Assembly (NCBI GenBank): GCA_963205115.1
Contig: CAUJHV010000032.1
Span: forward strand, 124,001 to 188,000
Reading direction: 5' to 3'
Origin: Pseudomonadota bacterium
GTDB lineage: Bacteria; Pseudomonadota; Gammaproteobacteria; Burkholderiales; Burkholderiaceae_C
DNA: 64,000 nucleotides
Shown: one piece after another, positions 7,333-16,482 of the stretch
Numbering within the stretch: the stretch's first letter is position 1
Layout of the letters: every line of letters starts with the position of its first letter
The notes under the pieces: model-generated
Told to the model about the DNA's origin: nothing
Database searches by the model: none
Seen by the model: only the letters and a program-made list of their open reading frames with translations
Position numbers and translations under genes: made by a program

Positions 7333-10221
7333 TTAGAGCTGCGTCCCGGTCGGCACGCCCGCGTCGCGCACCGGCAGCAGCACCGCGAAGAAGGCCGGAA
7401 TCGCCAGCAGGTAGGCCGCGCCCGCCACACCCAGCACGGCGCTCAGCCCGAAGCCGGTGGCAACGATGGGCACCGCGGCCGCACCGATCACCGAGAAACA
7501 GCCGTTGATGCCCCAGGCCCACAGCAGCATGGGCTGCTTCTTCAGGCGCGCCAGCCAGGACATCGCCATCGGCATGGGAAAGCCCATCAGGAAGGCCGGC
7601 GGCGCGATCAGGCCGAAGCAGGCCACCAGGCGCCAGCCGTAGGGCAGCACGCCGATGACATCCAGCACGCGGTCGATCATCAGGCCGTAGCCGATGAGGA
7701 TGGCGCCGATCGCACCGAAGACAAACGGCATCACGCGCCGCGCGCGGTCCTGGAAGCGTTCGGAGACGAAGCTGCCCAGGCCTGAGAAGACCAGCATGCC
7801 GGTGATCAGCACCGATGCCGAGACCGTGGCGTTGCTCAGCGCGAGCACGAAGTGCGCGATCAGGCCGACCTCGACCATGATGTAGCCCAGGCCCAGGCAG
7901 GCGAAATACAGGATGGTCAGTGCCTTGCCCGGGTAGGCCGAGAAGATGGTGCGCCAGCCGAAGACCACCGGGAAGGCCACCAGCACCGCGGCCGTGGCGC
8001 AGGCGATGGCCAGCGTCGCCCACAGCAGCAGGTAGCCCCATTCGTCCTGCAGCAGCTCGAGCCGGTCGGTGACATGAGGCAGGTCGGCGGGCTTGATGTA
8101 GGCGGTGAAGTAGGCGCGGTCGTTGGTGAGCTCGCGTGTGTCGAAGACATAACGCTGCGCCAGATCGGACCAGCCGCCGTGCACCATCGAATGCCAGGCC
8201 AGCCGGGCCAGCGTCACCGAGGGCATGGTCGCAGCGGCGGCTGGAGCCGGTGAAGCTCCGGGGCCCGCGGGGCCGGCCGTGCCTGCAGCCGGCGGCGGTG
8301 CACCCGCGGGCATGTCCATCGGTGCTTCGGCACGCAGCCGCAAGGCCGAAGGCCAGGCGGTCATGGCCGGCGCCGCGTGTGGCGAGGGTGCGCCTGCCGT
8401 CGGATACGCCACGATCGGGCCGGCACCCGGGCCTGCCGGCGCGCCTGCGGGCGCCGAGGCGTCGCCGCCGCCCGGTTCCAGCGCCTGTGCGGGCTGCGCG
8501 GTTCCGCCCGCGGCTGCGGCGGCGGCCATCGGTGGCGCCGCTTCCGGCCCCGCCGGCACTTGGCGCGCGCTGCGCGCGGCCTTGTCGGAGAAGATCTGCG
8601 TGCGGTAGGCCTGCAGCAGGTCGTGCGCGCCGGCGTAATCCACCGACAGCCCGGGTGGTCCGAAGAGTTCGTCCCAGGACATGGCCTGCGTGTGCTCGCG
8701 CAGGGTGTCGAGCTCCTGCGCCGAGAAGCCGCCTTGTTTGTAGAGCACGGTGGTCGTCGAGAGGTAGCTCGACACCGCGTAGAAGCTGCGTGCCACGGTT
8801 GCCGGGTCGTGCTCGCGCGCGGCGGCCACCAGCGTGGCGTAGAGCTTCAGGGCCGACTTGGGCGGCTCTTCCTTGTTCCACAGCGTCACCGACAGGATGC
8901 CGCCGGGTTTGAGCGCCCGCATGTAGCTGGCGAAGGCTTCGCGGGTGTAGGCGAACTTCTCGACGACCGCGAAGCCGCCCGGGCTGGACAAGCCGGCCGA
9001 ATCGGCCAGGCTGAGGTCGACGATGTCGAAGCGGCGCGGCGTGTTCTTCAGAAACAGCCGCCCGTCGTGGTCGATGACCGTCACGCGCGGATCGTGCAGC
9101 ACGTCGCCGGTGAAGTCGCGCAGCACACGTTCTTCGCGGAAGGCGCTGAGCACCGTCGGGTTGCCCTCGGCCACCGTGACCGCGCGCGAGCCGGCCTGCA
9201 GCGCCAGCGCCGTGGAGATGCCGCCGCCGAACTGCACGATGAAGGCATCCGGACGGCTCTTCAGCAGGTACGGGTAGAACATCGGCAGGTAGCGGAAGTA
9301 GGCCGCCTGCTCGCCGTCGAGCTTGCGGATGATGCCGCTGGGGCCGTCGCCGTCGATATAGAGGCCCAGGTAGGCGTTGCGCGGCATGCTCGGCAGGTTG
9401 AAGGCCGCGTTGTCCGACAGGCCCGGCGCGAAGTGCAGGTAGGAGCTGCCGTAGACCTCGAGCTGCCCGAAGGGCGAGCTGCGTTCCAGCAGGCGCTGGC
9501 TGTCCGGGAATTTGCGCGCGTAGGCCACGCCCTTGTAGTCCGACACCGCCAGGCGCGGCACGCCCAGCGCCGACGGCAGGCTGAGTTGGGCTGTCAGACA
9601 CAGCACGGCCACCGAGGCCAGACCGGCCACCGCGCCGCGAATCTCGAGCGCCACGAACCACAGCAGGCTGCCGGCCACCCACAACGCCAGCGGCACGACC
9701 AGCAGGTCCTCGGGGCGCAGTGTCCACATCGCGCCCAGGAAGACCAGGCCGCACAGGCCCGAGCCGGCCAGGTCGGCGAAATAGAAACGGCTGAAGGTGG
9801 TGCGGGCCTTGAGAAAGACGATGCCCAGGAAACTGGCACCGGCCAGGAAAGGCAGCAGGTACAGCAGGAAGTTCGCCAGCAGGCGCCACTTCTGCACCGG
9901 GTCGGCGATCAGGAAGATGGCGTTGAAGGGCAGCTGCTGCGCCAGCAGGTGCGCGCCCACCATCAGCGGGCCGAAGAGCAGCAACGCCGTGGTCGTGACG
10001 GCGCGCCAGTGGCGCGAGAACCAGGGCGTGGCCACGCACATCACGGCGCTGGTCAGGCCGAAGCCCAGCATCGCCAGGCTGACCACCAGCGAGCCGAAGT
10101 GGGCCCAGCTGCCCACCGAGAACACGCGCATGATGCTGATCTGCAGCGCGATGACCGCGCCCGCGATCAGCGCGACGGCCAGGTACAGCAGCGTGCGCGG
10201 TCGCGCCGTGGCGCCCGTCAT
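7333..10221 (-). CDS. Spermidine synthase-like integral membrane protein
   Basis: The 962-residue protein has three parts: about seven hydrophobic helices (residues 1-220), a Rossmann methyltransferase-like domain (about 300-480, with the Gly-rich FIVQFGGGIST and the acidic strand end VTVAEGNP), and a second hydrophobic block (about 735-955). This layout is that of fused SpeE-like membrane proteins, usually annotated spermidine synthase without proof of polyamine activity. Residues about 535-675 are a Pro/Ala/Gly-rich low-complexity insert just before the C-terminal helices. The start codon overlaps the stop of the PCMT-like gene upstream (ATGA), so they are co-translated. The substrate is unknown. 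Confidence 0.8.
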   Translation of the reverse strand: MTGATARPRTLLYLAVALIAGAVIALQISIMRVFSVGSWAHFGSLVVSLAMLGFGLTSAVMCVATPWFSRHWRAVTTTALLLFGPLMVGAHLLAQQLPFNAIFLIADPVQKWRLLANFLLYLLPFLAGASFLGIVFLKARTTFSRFYFADLAGSGLCGLVFLGAMWTLRPEDLLVVPLALWVAGSLLWFVALEIRGAVAGLASVAVLCLTAQLSLPSALGVPRLAVSDYKGVAYARKFPDSQRLLERSSPFGQLEVYGSSYLHFAPGLSDNAAFNLPSMPRNAYLGLYIDGDGPSGIIRKLDGEQAAYFRYLPMFYPYLLKSRPDAFIVQFGGGISTALALQAGSRAVTVAEGNPTVLSAFREERVLRDFTGDVLHDPRVTVIDHDGRLFLKNTPRRFDIVDLSLADSAGLSSPGGFAVVEKFAYTREAFASYMRALKPGGILSVTLWNKEEPPKSALKLYATLVAAAREHDPATVARSFYAVSSYLSTTTVLYKQGGFSAQELDTLREHTQAMSWDELFGPPGLSVDYAGAHDLLQAYRTQIFSDKAARSARQVPAGPEAAPPMAAAAAAGGTAQPAQALEPGGGDASAPAGAPAGPGAGPIVAYPTAGAPSPHAAPAMTAWPSALRLRAEAPMDMPAGAPPPAAGTAGPAGPGASPAPAAAATMPSVTLARLAWHSMVHGGWSDLAQRYVFDTRELTNDRAYFTAYIKPADLPHVTDRLELLQDEWGYLLLWATLAIACATAAVLVAFPVVFGWRTIFSAYPGKALTILYFACLGLGYIMVEVGLIAHFVLALSNATVSASVLITGMLVFSGLGSFVSERFQDRARRVMPFVFGAIGAILIGYGLMIDRVLDVIGVLPYGWRLVACFGLIAPPAFLMGFPMPMAMSWLARLKKQPMLLWAWGINGCFSVIGAAAVPIVATGFGLSAVLGVAGAAYLLAIPAFFAVLLPVRDAGVPTGTQL

Positions 10222-11087
10222 CGGTTGTGCGTGCCCTTGATGGTGTCGCCGTCGAGCTTGGTGAAGGGCACGAAAGGCACGACGCGCCCGCCGTAGATGT
10301 CGGAGCGCGAGACCGTCACCGCGCCCGAAGCCGACTGTTCCTTGGTCACGCGCAGCACGCGTTGCGCGCCCGGCGGGCCCACGGGAATGACCATCGTGCC
10401 GCCGACCTTGAGCTGCTGCAGCAACGGCGGCGGGATGTGGTCGATGCCACAGGTGACGATGATCTTGTCGAACGGGCCGGCTTCGGCCCAGCCGTAGTAG
10501 CCGTCGGCGTTCTTGCTCTGGATGGCCTGGTATTCGCCGTAGCCGCGTGCAATCAGCTTGTCGTAGATGCTGCGCGTGCGCTGGGCCAGCGGCTTGATGA
10601 TCTCGACGGTCCAGACCTTGTCGGTCAGGTTGGCCAGGTAGGCCGATTGGTAGCCCGAGCCGGTGCCGACCTCCAGCACCTTTTCGCCCATCTTGACGTC
10701 GATGATGCTGGTCATGCGGCCCACCAGGTGCGGGCCGGAGATGGTCACGCCGTAGCCGATATCGAGGAAGGCGTGTTCATAGGCGCGCGGCAGGTTGCGC
10801 GGCAGCACGAACTCTTCGCGCGGGGTCATCAGGAAGGCGCGCATGTTGCGGGCTTCCCAGAGATCCTTGTTGTTGACCAGCGCCTGGAAGCGGCGGTAGC
10901 GCTCGGCCAGCGGATCGGCCGATTCGGCGCGCTGCTGGATCATCCAGTCGACATAGGCGCGAGACGAGTCGATGGGCGGAAACGTGTCCGCCAGCTTCGA
11001 GGCGGGGATGGCCGCCTGCGCGACCATCGGAATCGCAGATACAGAAGTGCAGGCCGCCGCAGCGGCCAGGACATGACGCCGGTCCAT
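10218..11087 (-). CDS. Protein-L-isoaspartate O-methyltransferase-like, exported
   Basis: The 289-residue protein has a PCMT-type SAM-binding fold: motif I VLEVGTGSGYQS, post-I VWTVEII, and the typical IPVGPPGAQRVLRV near the C-terminus. PCMT repairs isoaspartyl residues, normally in the cytoplasm. This copy begins MDRRHVLAAAAACTS and runs into a hydrophobic stretch ending VAQAA, which looks like a Tat or Sec signal, so a periplasmic enzyme is likely. AAGGTGA lies just upstream of ATG 11087, which excludes the longer frame. It is the first gene of a pair with the spermidine synthase-like gene (4-base overlap). Confidence 0.8.
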   Translation of the reverse strand: MDRRHVLAAAAACTSVSAIPMVAQAAIPASKLADTFPPIDSSRAYVDWMIQQRAESADPLAERYRRFQALVNNKDLWEARNMRAFLMTPREEFVLPRNLPRAYEHAFLDIGYGVTISGPHLVGRMTSIIDVKMGEKVLEVGTGSGYQSAYLANLTDKVWTVEIIKPLAQRTRSIYDKLIARGYGEYQAIQSKNADGYYGWAEAGPFDKIIVTCGIDHIPPPLLQQLKVGGTMVIPVGPPGAQRVLRVTKEQSASGAVTVSRSDIYGGRVVPFVPFTKLDGDTIKGTHNR

Positions 11088-11241
11088 GGAAGTCACCTTT
11101 TGTGTTTTTGATAGCCGGCATGGGCCCGGCCCCAACGATGCGGCAATTGTTGGCGATTTCCTGGGGGCTGCGGCCATCCGGGCGGACCCGGGGGCGGCTG
11201 CCCCCTGCGCCTGCGTGGGGTGCCGCCCCGCGCCTGCGTGC

Positions 11242-13311
11242 CTACCAGAGGGTGGACAGCAGCCGTCCCTGCGTCAGCCAGACCACGGTGGAGCCGATCT
11301 GCACGCTGCGGTCCGCGCTCAGATCCCAGGGCGAGAGCGAGCTCGGCGCGTCCAGCGCGGGTGCGCTCACACGCAGGCTGATCGGGGCGCCGCCCACTTC
11401 GAAGCGGTGCAGCGCGTGTGTCACGGTACCGTTGCCCGGGTCGACGAGGGCCATCGGCAGGGCCAGGCGCCACGACGAGCCCAGCGCCAGCAGGTTCATT
11501 CCGTGCAGGTTGAAGTCCAGCGCGCTGAAGCTGCCGCGCCCGCCGAGGACCTGCGTGCCGCGGACGACGGGATTCGACGGGTCCGATACATCGAACAGCG
11601 CCAGCTTCACGCCGCCCACCGTGCCCGCGGTGCTGGCATCGCGCCCGGCGCCGAACAGCAGCCCGTCGCCCAGCGGCACCAGCACGTCCGAGAAGCCCGG
11701 AAGCTCCAGCGCTGCAGCCTGGCGCGGATCCAGGGGGTTGGACAGGTCCAGCACGTACAGCGGGTCCACGGTGCGGAAGGTCACCACGTAGGCCCGCGGG
11801 CCGACGAAGCGCACGCCGTAGACCTGCTCGCCCGGCTTGCCCAGGGCTTGCTGCCGCTGTGCATGGGGCAGTGTGGCCACCGCGCGCAGGCGGGCGGTCG
11901 AGGGGTCTTCGCGCAGCACGGTCAGCGTGGCGGGCGAGGGCGCGATGGCGCCATCGGCGTCGGCGGGTACACCCCAGCCGGTGCTGCCGGTGAAGGCGAG
12001 CACGCGCAGGTCGCCGCCGAATTCGCTCATGCGCATGGCCATGCGCAACGGGTCCCAGCCCAGGTGTCCGGCGACCTCGCCCGATGCGCGGTAGCGCGGC
12101 GCCGCACCGCCATCGAAGGCAAATTGGTGGATATCGGTGACAAAACCCTCGGGATAGCGCAGGCGTCCGTCGGGCAGCACCGTGGGCGCAGCAGAGCGGG
12201 TGGTGGCGAGGTAGAGGTTCTGGGGGGACAGGTACAGGGCCTCCGTGCCGCCCAGGAAGCAGCGGGACTGGCGCGCCAGTGCCGGTGAAGACAGGTCGAC
12301 GGCGACCAGGGTGGTGACAGTGGTCGACAAGGAGGTCGACCCGGGCTGCAGGAAGCAGTCGCTCTCCGCCACCAGGGCCTGGGCCGGGCCGTCGCCGATG
12401 CGCAGTTGCGGCAGCACATCGGCTGGGCGCAGCGCGGCCAGGGCCGCTTCGCGCTGAGCCGCGGTGGCGGTGTCCGGCAGCTGCTCGACAGCCAGCTGGG
12501 GCGTATGCGTGGTCACCAGCAGGACCGTATTGCCGATGCGGCGGCTGCCCACCAGGCGGCCGTCGATCGTCAACCGCGTGCCCAGCGTCGCGGCGCCGTC
12601 GGCCGTGTAGTCGACGGCCTGGACCTGCACGCTGGCGCGCATCGCCCAGGGCGCGAAGATCATGGGGTCGGCTGCGATGCAGGGCAGCAGCGGTGAACAG
12701 GGCTGCGGTGCTGCGATCGGCGCCAGGTGCTCGCTCAGGCTGAGCAGGCGTCGGGGCCCCGAGGCCAGCAGCAGGCCGTGTGCCAGCGTTGCAGGGTCTG
12801 CCGAGGGAAGGGTCAGTGTCTGCAGACGGTCGAGTTGGCCGTCGTCGCGAGCCCGCACGACCTGCAGGCTCAGCCGGCCGGTGCCGTCCGGGTGGGGCGA
12901 ATAGGTGTCCAGCGCGAAGACCAGGCGGCCGTCGGATTTCAGCAGGTCGGCCTCGTCGATGCCGGCCTCCTGGACCAGGGTCGACGACGACAACGGCGCG
13001 GCGGCCGTGCTGGCCACGGCTTCGGCGCTTGCCGTGGCGGCCAGTGCCGGCGTGGCGTAGCGGTCGAAGGCGACAGCCGAACCGGCTTGCCGTGCCGCCA
13101 GGCGCTGGCGCAGCAGTTGGCGCACATGCGCAGTCAGTTCGCCCGGACTCGCTGTGGCACGCAGTGCCGCGCCGGGCTCGATGGGTGTTTCGCCACCGCC
13201 GCCGCAGCCCACCAGCAGCAGGCCCGCCAGCGCCACGGCGCCGAAGTGGCGGGGCCAGCGGGGCTCTTGCGGCGTGTGGGCATGGGCGGGCGTGCATCCT
13301 GAAGTCGACAT
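11242..13311 (-). CDS. Beta-propeller domain lipoprotein
   Basis: The 689-residue protein has a lipobox LLLVGC followed by GGGG (Cys near residue 36), so it is a predicted lipoprotein. The mature part carries the signature of the secreted Beta_propel family (PF09826): GIDEADLLKSDGRLVFALD, followed by repeated strands such as YVLDLSNPLDP and LALFDVSDPSNP. Members are exported proteins of unknown function. ATG 13311 has AGGAGAGG close upstream. It is divergent from the DUF6502 gene, and a perfect palindrome (13427-13447) lies between them, so both may share one regulator. Confidence 0.82.
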   Translation of the reverse strand: MSTSGCTPAHAHTPQEPRWPRHFGAVALAGLLLVGCGGGGETPIEPGAALRATASPGELTAHVRQLLRQRLAARQAGSAVAFDRYATPALAATASAEAVASTAAAPLSSSTLVQEAGIDEADLLKSDGRLVFALDTYSPHPDGTGRLSLQVVRARDDGQLDRLQTLTLPSADPATLAHGLLLASGPRRLLSLSEHLAPIAAPQPCSPLLPCIAADPMIFAPWAMRASVQVQAVDYTADGAATLGTRLTIDGRLVGSRRIGNTVLLVTTHTPQLAVEQLPDTATAAQREAALAALRPADVLPQLRIGDGPAQALVAESDCFLQPGSTSLSTTVTTLVAVDLSSPALARQSRCFLGGTEALYLSPQNLYLATTRSAAPTVLPDGRLRYPEGFVTDIHQFAFDGGAAPRYRASGEVAGHLGWDPLRMAMRMSEFGGDLRVLAFTGSTGWGVPADADGAIAPSPATLTVLREDPSTARLRAVATLPHAQRQQALGKPGEQVYGVRFVGPRAYVVTFRTVDPLYVLDLSNPLDPRQAAALELPGFSDVLVPLGDGLLFGAGRDASTAGTVGGVKLALFDVSDPSNPVVRGTQVLGGRGSFSALDFNLHGMNLLALGSSWRLALPMALVDPGNGTVTHALHRFEVGGAPISLRVSAPALDAPSSLSPWDLSADRSVQIGSTVVWLTQGRLLSTLW

Positions 13312-13426
13312 GGATCCTCTCCTGGTTCTCACCGGTCGGTCGGGCGCCGCGGCACGGCGACAAGGCAGGTGGTCGATGCCCCGGCTGCCACGTCGCGCAG
13401 GCGGGGTATTGCGGATTGGTGGTCAC

Positions 13427-13447
13427 ATGTGGGAAAATATCCCACAT
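13427..13447. promoter_or_regulatory. Perfect palindrome, candidate operator
   Basis: ATGTGGGA (13427-13434) and TCCCACAT (13440-13447) are perfect inverted repeats around the 5-base centre AAATA. The site ends 5 bases before the DUF6502 start codon and lies in the 141-base gap shared with the divergent beta-propeller gene. The size and symmetry suit a dimeric HTH protein rather than a terminator, since neither side has a T tract. The regulator is not known; the DUF6502 protein itself is a candidate. Confidence 0.6.
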
Positions 13448-13452
13448 ACCCG

Positions 13453-14298
13453 ATGAAGCTGTCAACCGTGCCACCCGTCGCCCCCCCAGATTCGCGTCAC
13501 GCCCTGGTGTTGGCCGCGGTGTTGCGCATCCTGCGGCCGCTGGTGCGGCTGCTGCTGGTCCACGGCGTGACCTATCCGGCGTTCACTGCGGCCTTGAAAT
13601 CCTTGTTCCTGGACGAAGCCCGCGCGGAGATGGCGCGGCGCAACATGACGGCCACCGACAGCGGCCTGAGCCTGCTCAGCGGCCTGCACCGCAAGGATGT
13701 GCGCGCGCTCGCCCGGCCCGAAGCTGTGTTGGCGCCAAGAATGGCGTCGCTGAGCACACCACTGTCGCTGAGCGGCGAACTGGTGGCGCGCTGGCTGTCA
13801 GACCCCCAGGCACTGGACGCCGACGGCGCCCCGCGGCGCCTGAGTCGCAGCGAGTTTGATGCCTTGGCGGCCTCGGTCAGCCAGGACATCCGGCCACGTG
13901 CCTTGCTGGACGAATTGCAGCGGCTGGAGGTGGTCAGCCCGGACGGTGAGGGCGGCTGGTCCTTGAACCGCCAGGGCTTCGCTCCGCGCGCCGGTCTGGC
14001 CGAGATGACCGAATTGATGGCGGCCAACCTGGGGGACCATGCCGCGGCGGCGGTCGCCAACCTGCAGGGCGAAGAGAACTTCCTGGAGCAGGCCCTCTAT
14101 GTGGACCGCCTGCGGCCGGCCTCGCTGCCCCGGCTGCGCCACGCGGCGCGCGAAGCCTGGGCGCGTGCCTTGCGCGAGGTCCTGGCCGAGGCCCAGTCAC
14201 GCTTCGACGAAGACCAGGCCGTCGACCTCCCGACCGAAGTGCGGCAGCGCGCCCGCTTCGGTGTCTATTTCTACACGACCGAGGATCCCACTCCATGA
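13453..14298 (+). CDS. DUF6502 family protein, probable HTH regulator
   Basis: The 281-residue protein appears cytoplasmic, with no signal peptide. The N-terminal ~70 residues look like a helix-turn-helix of winged type: YPAFTAALKSLF, then a segment reading TDSGLSLLSGLHRKDVRAL, where S-LSGLHRKDVR has the spacing of a recognition helix. The rest is helical and shows no enzyme motif. ATG 13453 has no Shine-Dalgarno sequence and sits 5 bases after a palindrome, so the mRNA may be leaderless; an in-frame ATG at 13369 would place the palindrome inside the gene. The stop overlaps the next start (ATGA). Regulator function is inferred. Confidence 0.72.
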   Translation: MKLSTVPPVAPPDSRHALVLAAVLRILRPLVRLLLVHGVTYPAFTAALKSLFLDEARAEMARRNMTATDSGLSLLSGLHRKDVRALARPEAVLAPRMASLSTPLSLSGELVARWLSDPQALDADGAPRRLSRSEFDALAASVSQDIRPRALLDELQRLEVVSPDGEGGWSLNRQGFAPRAGLAEMTELMAANLGDHAAAAVANLQGEENFLEQALYVDRLRPASLPRLRHAAREAWARALREVLAEAQSRFDEDQAVDLPTEVRQRARFGVYFYTTEDPTP

Positions 14299-14819
14299 AG
14301 ATCACCCGCGGCGTCGTCCGTGCGGCCTGCGCTGCGCTGGCCGCCAGTTTCTGGCTCGCCGCCTGCGGCCCCGGTGTCGGCGGCACGGGCACTGACTCGG
14401 TCAGTGACGCCTTCGCCGCCTGGGGCGCCTCGCCCGCATCTGTCTGCGATTCGCCATTGGCCAGCCTGCTGGGCTGCGCTGGAACGGCAAGCCTGCCGCA
14501 GGCTTCGAGTTATATCGAGGCCACCGGCACGCAGGCGGTGCTCGTGGTCTACATCGGCGACACGGTCGTCGTGGACGACCGCTGCGCCGGCACGCGCTTC
14601 GAGGGCCTGTGGGGCGCCACGGGAAGTGGCGCCGGGCGCTACTTCGGCGTGTACGGGTTGCGCAGCGGGGGCGACAAACAGGCCGCCGCCTTGAAGGTGG
14701 CCGTCCCGACAGCCGGCCAGCAGCGCCTGGAGCTGCGCGACCTGCAGGAGCGTGTGGTGCTCGGGCCGGTCGACCTTGTCCCGGCCAGCTTGCCAGTCCC
14801 GGCCGCGCGGTGCCCCTGA
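14295..14819 (+). CDS. Small lipoprotein, unknown function
   Basis: The 174-residue protein begins with a hydrophobic signal and lipobox WLAACG (Cys near residue 25). The mature part has four further cysteines, in VCDSP, LGCAG, DRCAG and near the end ARCP, which could form disulfides in the periplasm. I do not recognise the family. It is translationally coupled to the DUF6502 gene through an ATGA overlap, so the two very likely act together. Confidence 0.7.
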   Translation: MKITRGVVRAACAALAASFWLAACGPGVGGTGTDSVSDAFAAWGASPASVCDSPLASLLGCAGTASLPQASSYIEATGTQAVLVVYIGDTVVVDDRCAGTRFEGLWGATGSGAGRYFGVYGLRSGGDKQAAALKVAVPTAGQQRLELRDLQERVVLGPVDLVPASLPVPAARCP

Positions 14820-14912
14820 CGCGCCTGGGGCCACCGGGCCGGGTGGTCCGGTGCTCCCCCCCGCGATCGCGCAGCGGGGTGCTGCGCCTGCGGGTCACCC
14901 GGTCACGGCTTC

Positions 14913-16334
14913 TCAGAGCGTGAAGATCTTGCCCGGGTTCATGATGTTGTGCGGATCGAGCGTGCGCTTGATCTGCCGCATCAGCGCCACTGCGCCTTCG
15001 CCGGCTTCCTCGGGCAGGAAGCCCATCTTGTGCAGCCCGATGCCGTGTTCGCCGGTGCAGGTGCCTTCCAGCGCGATGGCGCGGTGGACCATCTGCATCG
15101 ACAGCCGCTCGGCCAGTTCGCGCTGGGCCGCGTCGCCGTCCTTGACCAGGTAGGCCAGGTGGAAGTTGCCGTCGCCCACGTGGCCGACGATGTAGTACGG
15201 CAGCCCGCTGGCATCGGCCTCGGCGACCGAGACGTCCAGGATCTCCGCCAGGCGCGAGATCGGCACGCAGGTGTCGGTGGTGACGGTGCGGCAGCCGGGG
15301 TTGATCTGCATGCCGGCGAAATAGGCCTTGTGGCGGGCCGTCCACAGGCGCGTGCGCTCTTCGGGCGTGCTGGCCCACTCGAAAGCCTCGCCGCCGCCTT
15401 CGGCCGTGATGGCCTGCACCGTCTCGGCCTGCTCCTGCACGCCGGCGGGGCTGCCATGGAACTCCATCAGCAGCATCGGCAGTTCGCGCAGGCCCAGCTT
15501 GCTCTGCGCGTTGACGGCGCGCACGGCATTCACGTCCAACAGCTCGCAGCGTGCGATCGGCACGCCCATCTGGATGATCTGGATGGTGGCCTGGACGGCG
15601 CCGGCAATGCTGGGGAAGTGGCAGATTGCCGCGCTCACCGCCTCGGGCAGCGGGTAGAGCTTGAGCGTGACGGCGGTGATCACGCCCAGCGTGCCTTCGC
15701 TGCCGACGAACAGCCGCGTGAGGTCGTAGCCCGCGCTGGACTTCTTCGCGCGCGAGCCGGTGCGGATGACCTCGCCGGTGGCGGTCACCACTTCCAAAGC
15801 CAGCACGTTTTCGCGCATCGTGCCGTAGCGAACGGCATTCGTGCCACTGGCCCGCGTGGCGGCCATGCCGCCCAGCGAGGCATTGGCGCCGGGGTCGATG
15901 GGGAAGAACAGGCCCAGGTCCTTGATCTCGCGGTTGAGCTGCTCGCGTGTGACGCCGGGCTGCACCGTGACGGTCAGGTCGTCGGCGTTGATGCGCAGTA
16001 CGCGGTTCATGCGGCTGCAGTCCACGCTGATGCCGCCCTGCACGGCCAGCAGGTGGCCTTCCAGCGAGGAGCCCACGCCGAAGGGAATCACCGGCACGCG
16101 GTGCTCGGCGGCCAGGCGCACGGCGGCGGCCACGTCATCGGTCGATTCGCAGAAGACGACGGCCTCGGGCGGCATCGCCGCGAAGGGTGATTCGTCGCGG
16201 CCGTGCTGGTCGCACACGGCAGCCGCCGTCGAGCAGCGCTCGCCGAAGTGCGCCCTTAGGCCCGCCAGCAACGGGGCCGGCATGGGCCGGGGCTGGAAGG
16301 CAGGCATCACTTGACCGGGCAGCGGAGCATTCAT
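14913..16334 (-). CDS. FAD-linked D-lactate dehydrogenase / glycolate oxidase GlcD type
   Basis: This flavoprotein belongs to the VAO/PCMH family that oxidises D-2-hydroxyacids (D-lactate cytochrome type or GlcD-like). It has 473 residues. The N-terminal FAD domain holds PFGVGSSLEGHLLAVQGGIS (pyrophosphate loop), LNREIKDLGLFFPIDPGANAS, and the GG-A-ATRASGTNAVRYGTMRENV block. The C-terminal cap ends in GEHGIGLHKMGFL...DPHNIMNPGKIF, typical of the family. ATG 16334 has GAAGG upstream. No glcE/glcF or lldP gene is adjacent, so it probably works alone, passing electrons to the respiratory chain. The exact substrate is undecided. Confidence 0.88.
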   Translation of the reverse strand: MNAPLPGQVMPAFQPRPMPAPLLAGLRAHFGERCSTAAAVCDQHGRDESPFAAMPPEAVVFCESTDDVAAAVRLAAEHRVPVIPFGVGSSLEGHLLAVQGGISVDCSRMNRVLRINADDLTVTVQPGVTREQLNREIKDLGLFFPIDPGANASLGGMAATRASGTNAVRYGTMRENVLALEVVTATGEVIRTGSRAKKSSAGYDLTRLFVGSEGTLGVITAVTLKLYPLPEAVSAAICHFPSIAGAVQATIQIIQMGVPIARCELLDVNAVRAVNAQSKLGLRELPMLLMEFHGSPAGVQEQAETVQAITAEGGGEAFEWASTPEERTRLWTARHKAYFAGMQINPGCRTVTTDTCVPISRLAEILDVSVAEADASGLPYYIVGHVGDGNFHLAYLVKDGDAAQRELAERLSMQMVHRAIALEGTCTGEHGIGLHKMGFLPEEAGEGAVALMRQIKRTLDPHNIMNPGKIFTL

Positions 16335-16482
16335 GGCGAAACCTTCGGGGTGAGCGGGCGATTCTAGGAAGCGGGGCCGCTCCCCGCATGCCACGGGAGT
16401 CCGGGCAAACCCACCGCCTGGGCTCAGGTCCCACCCCTGGCGGCCGAAATCGAGTCAGCCGACCGAGCCGACGCTGCCGCCC

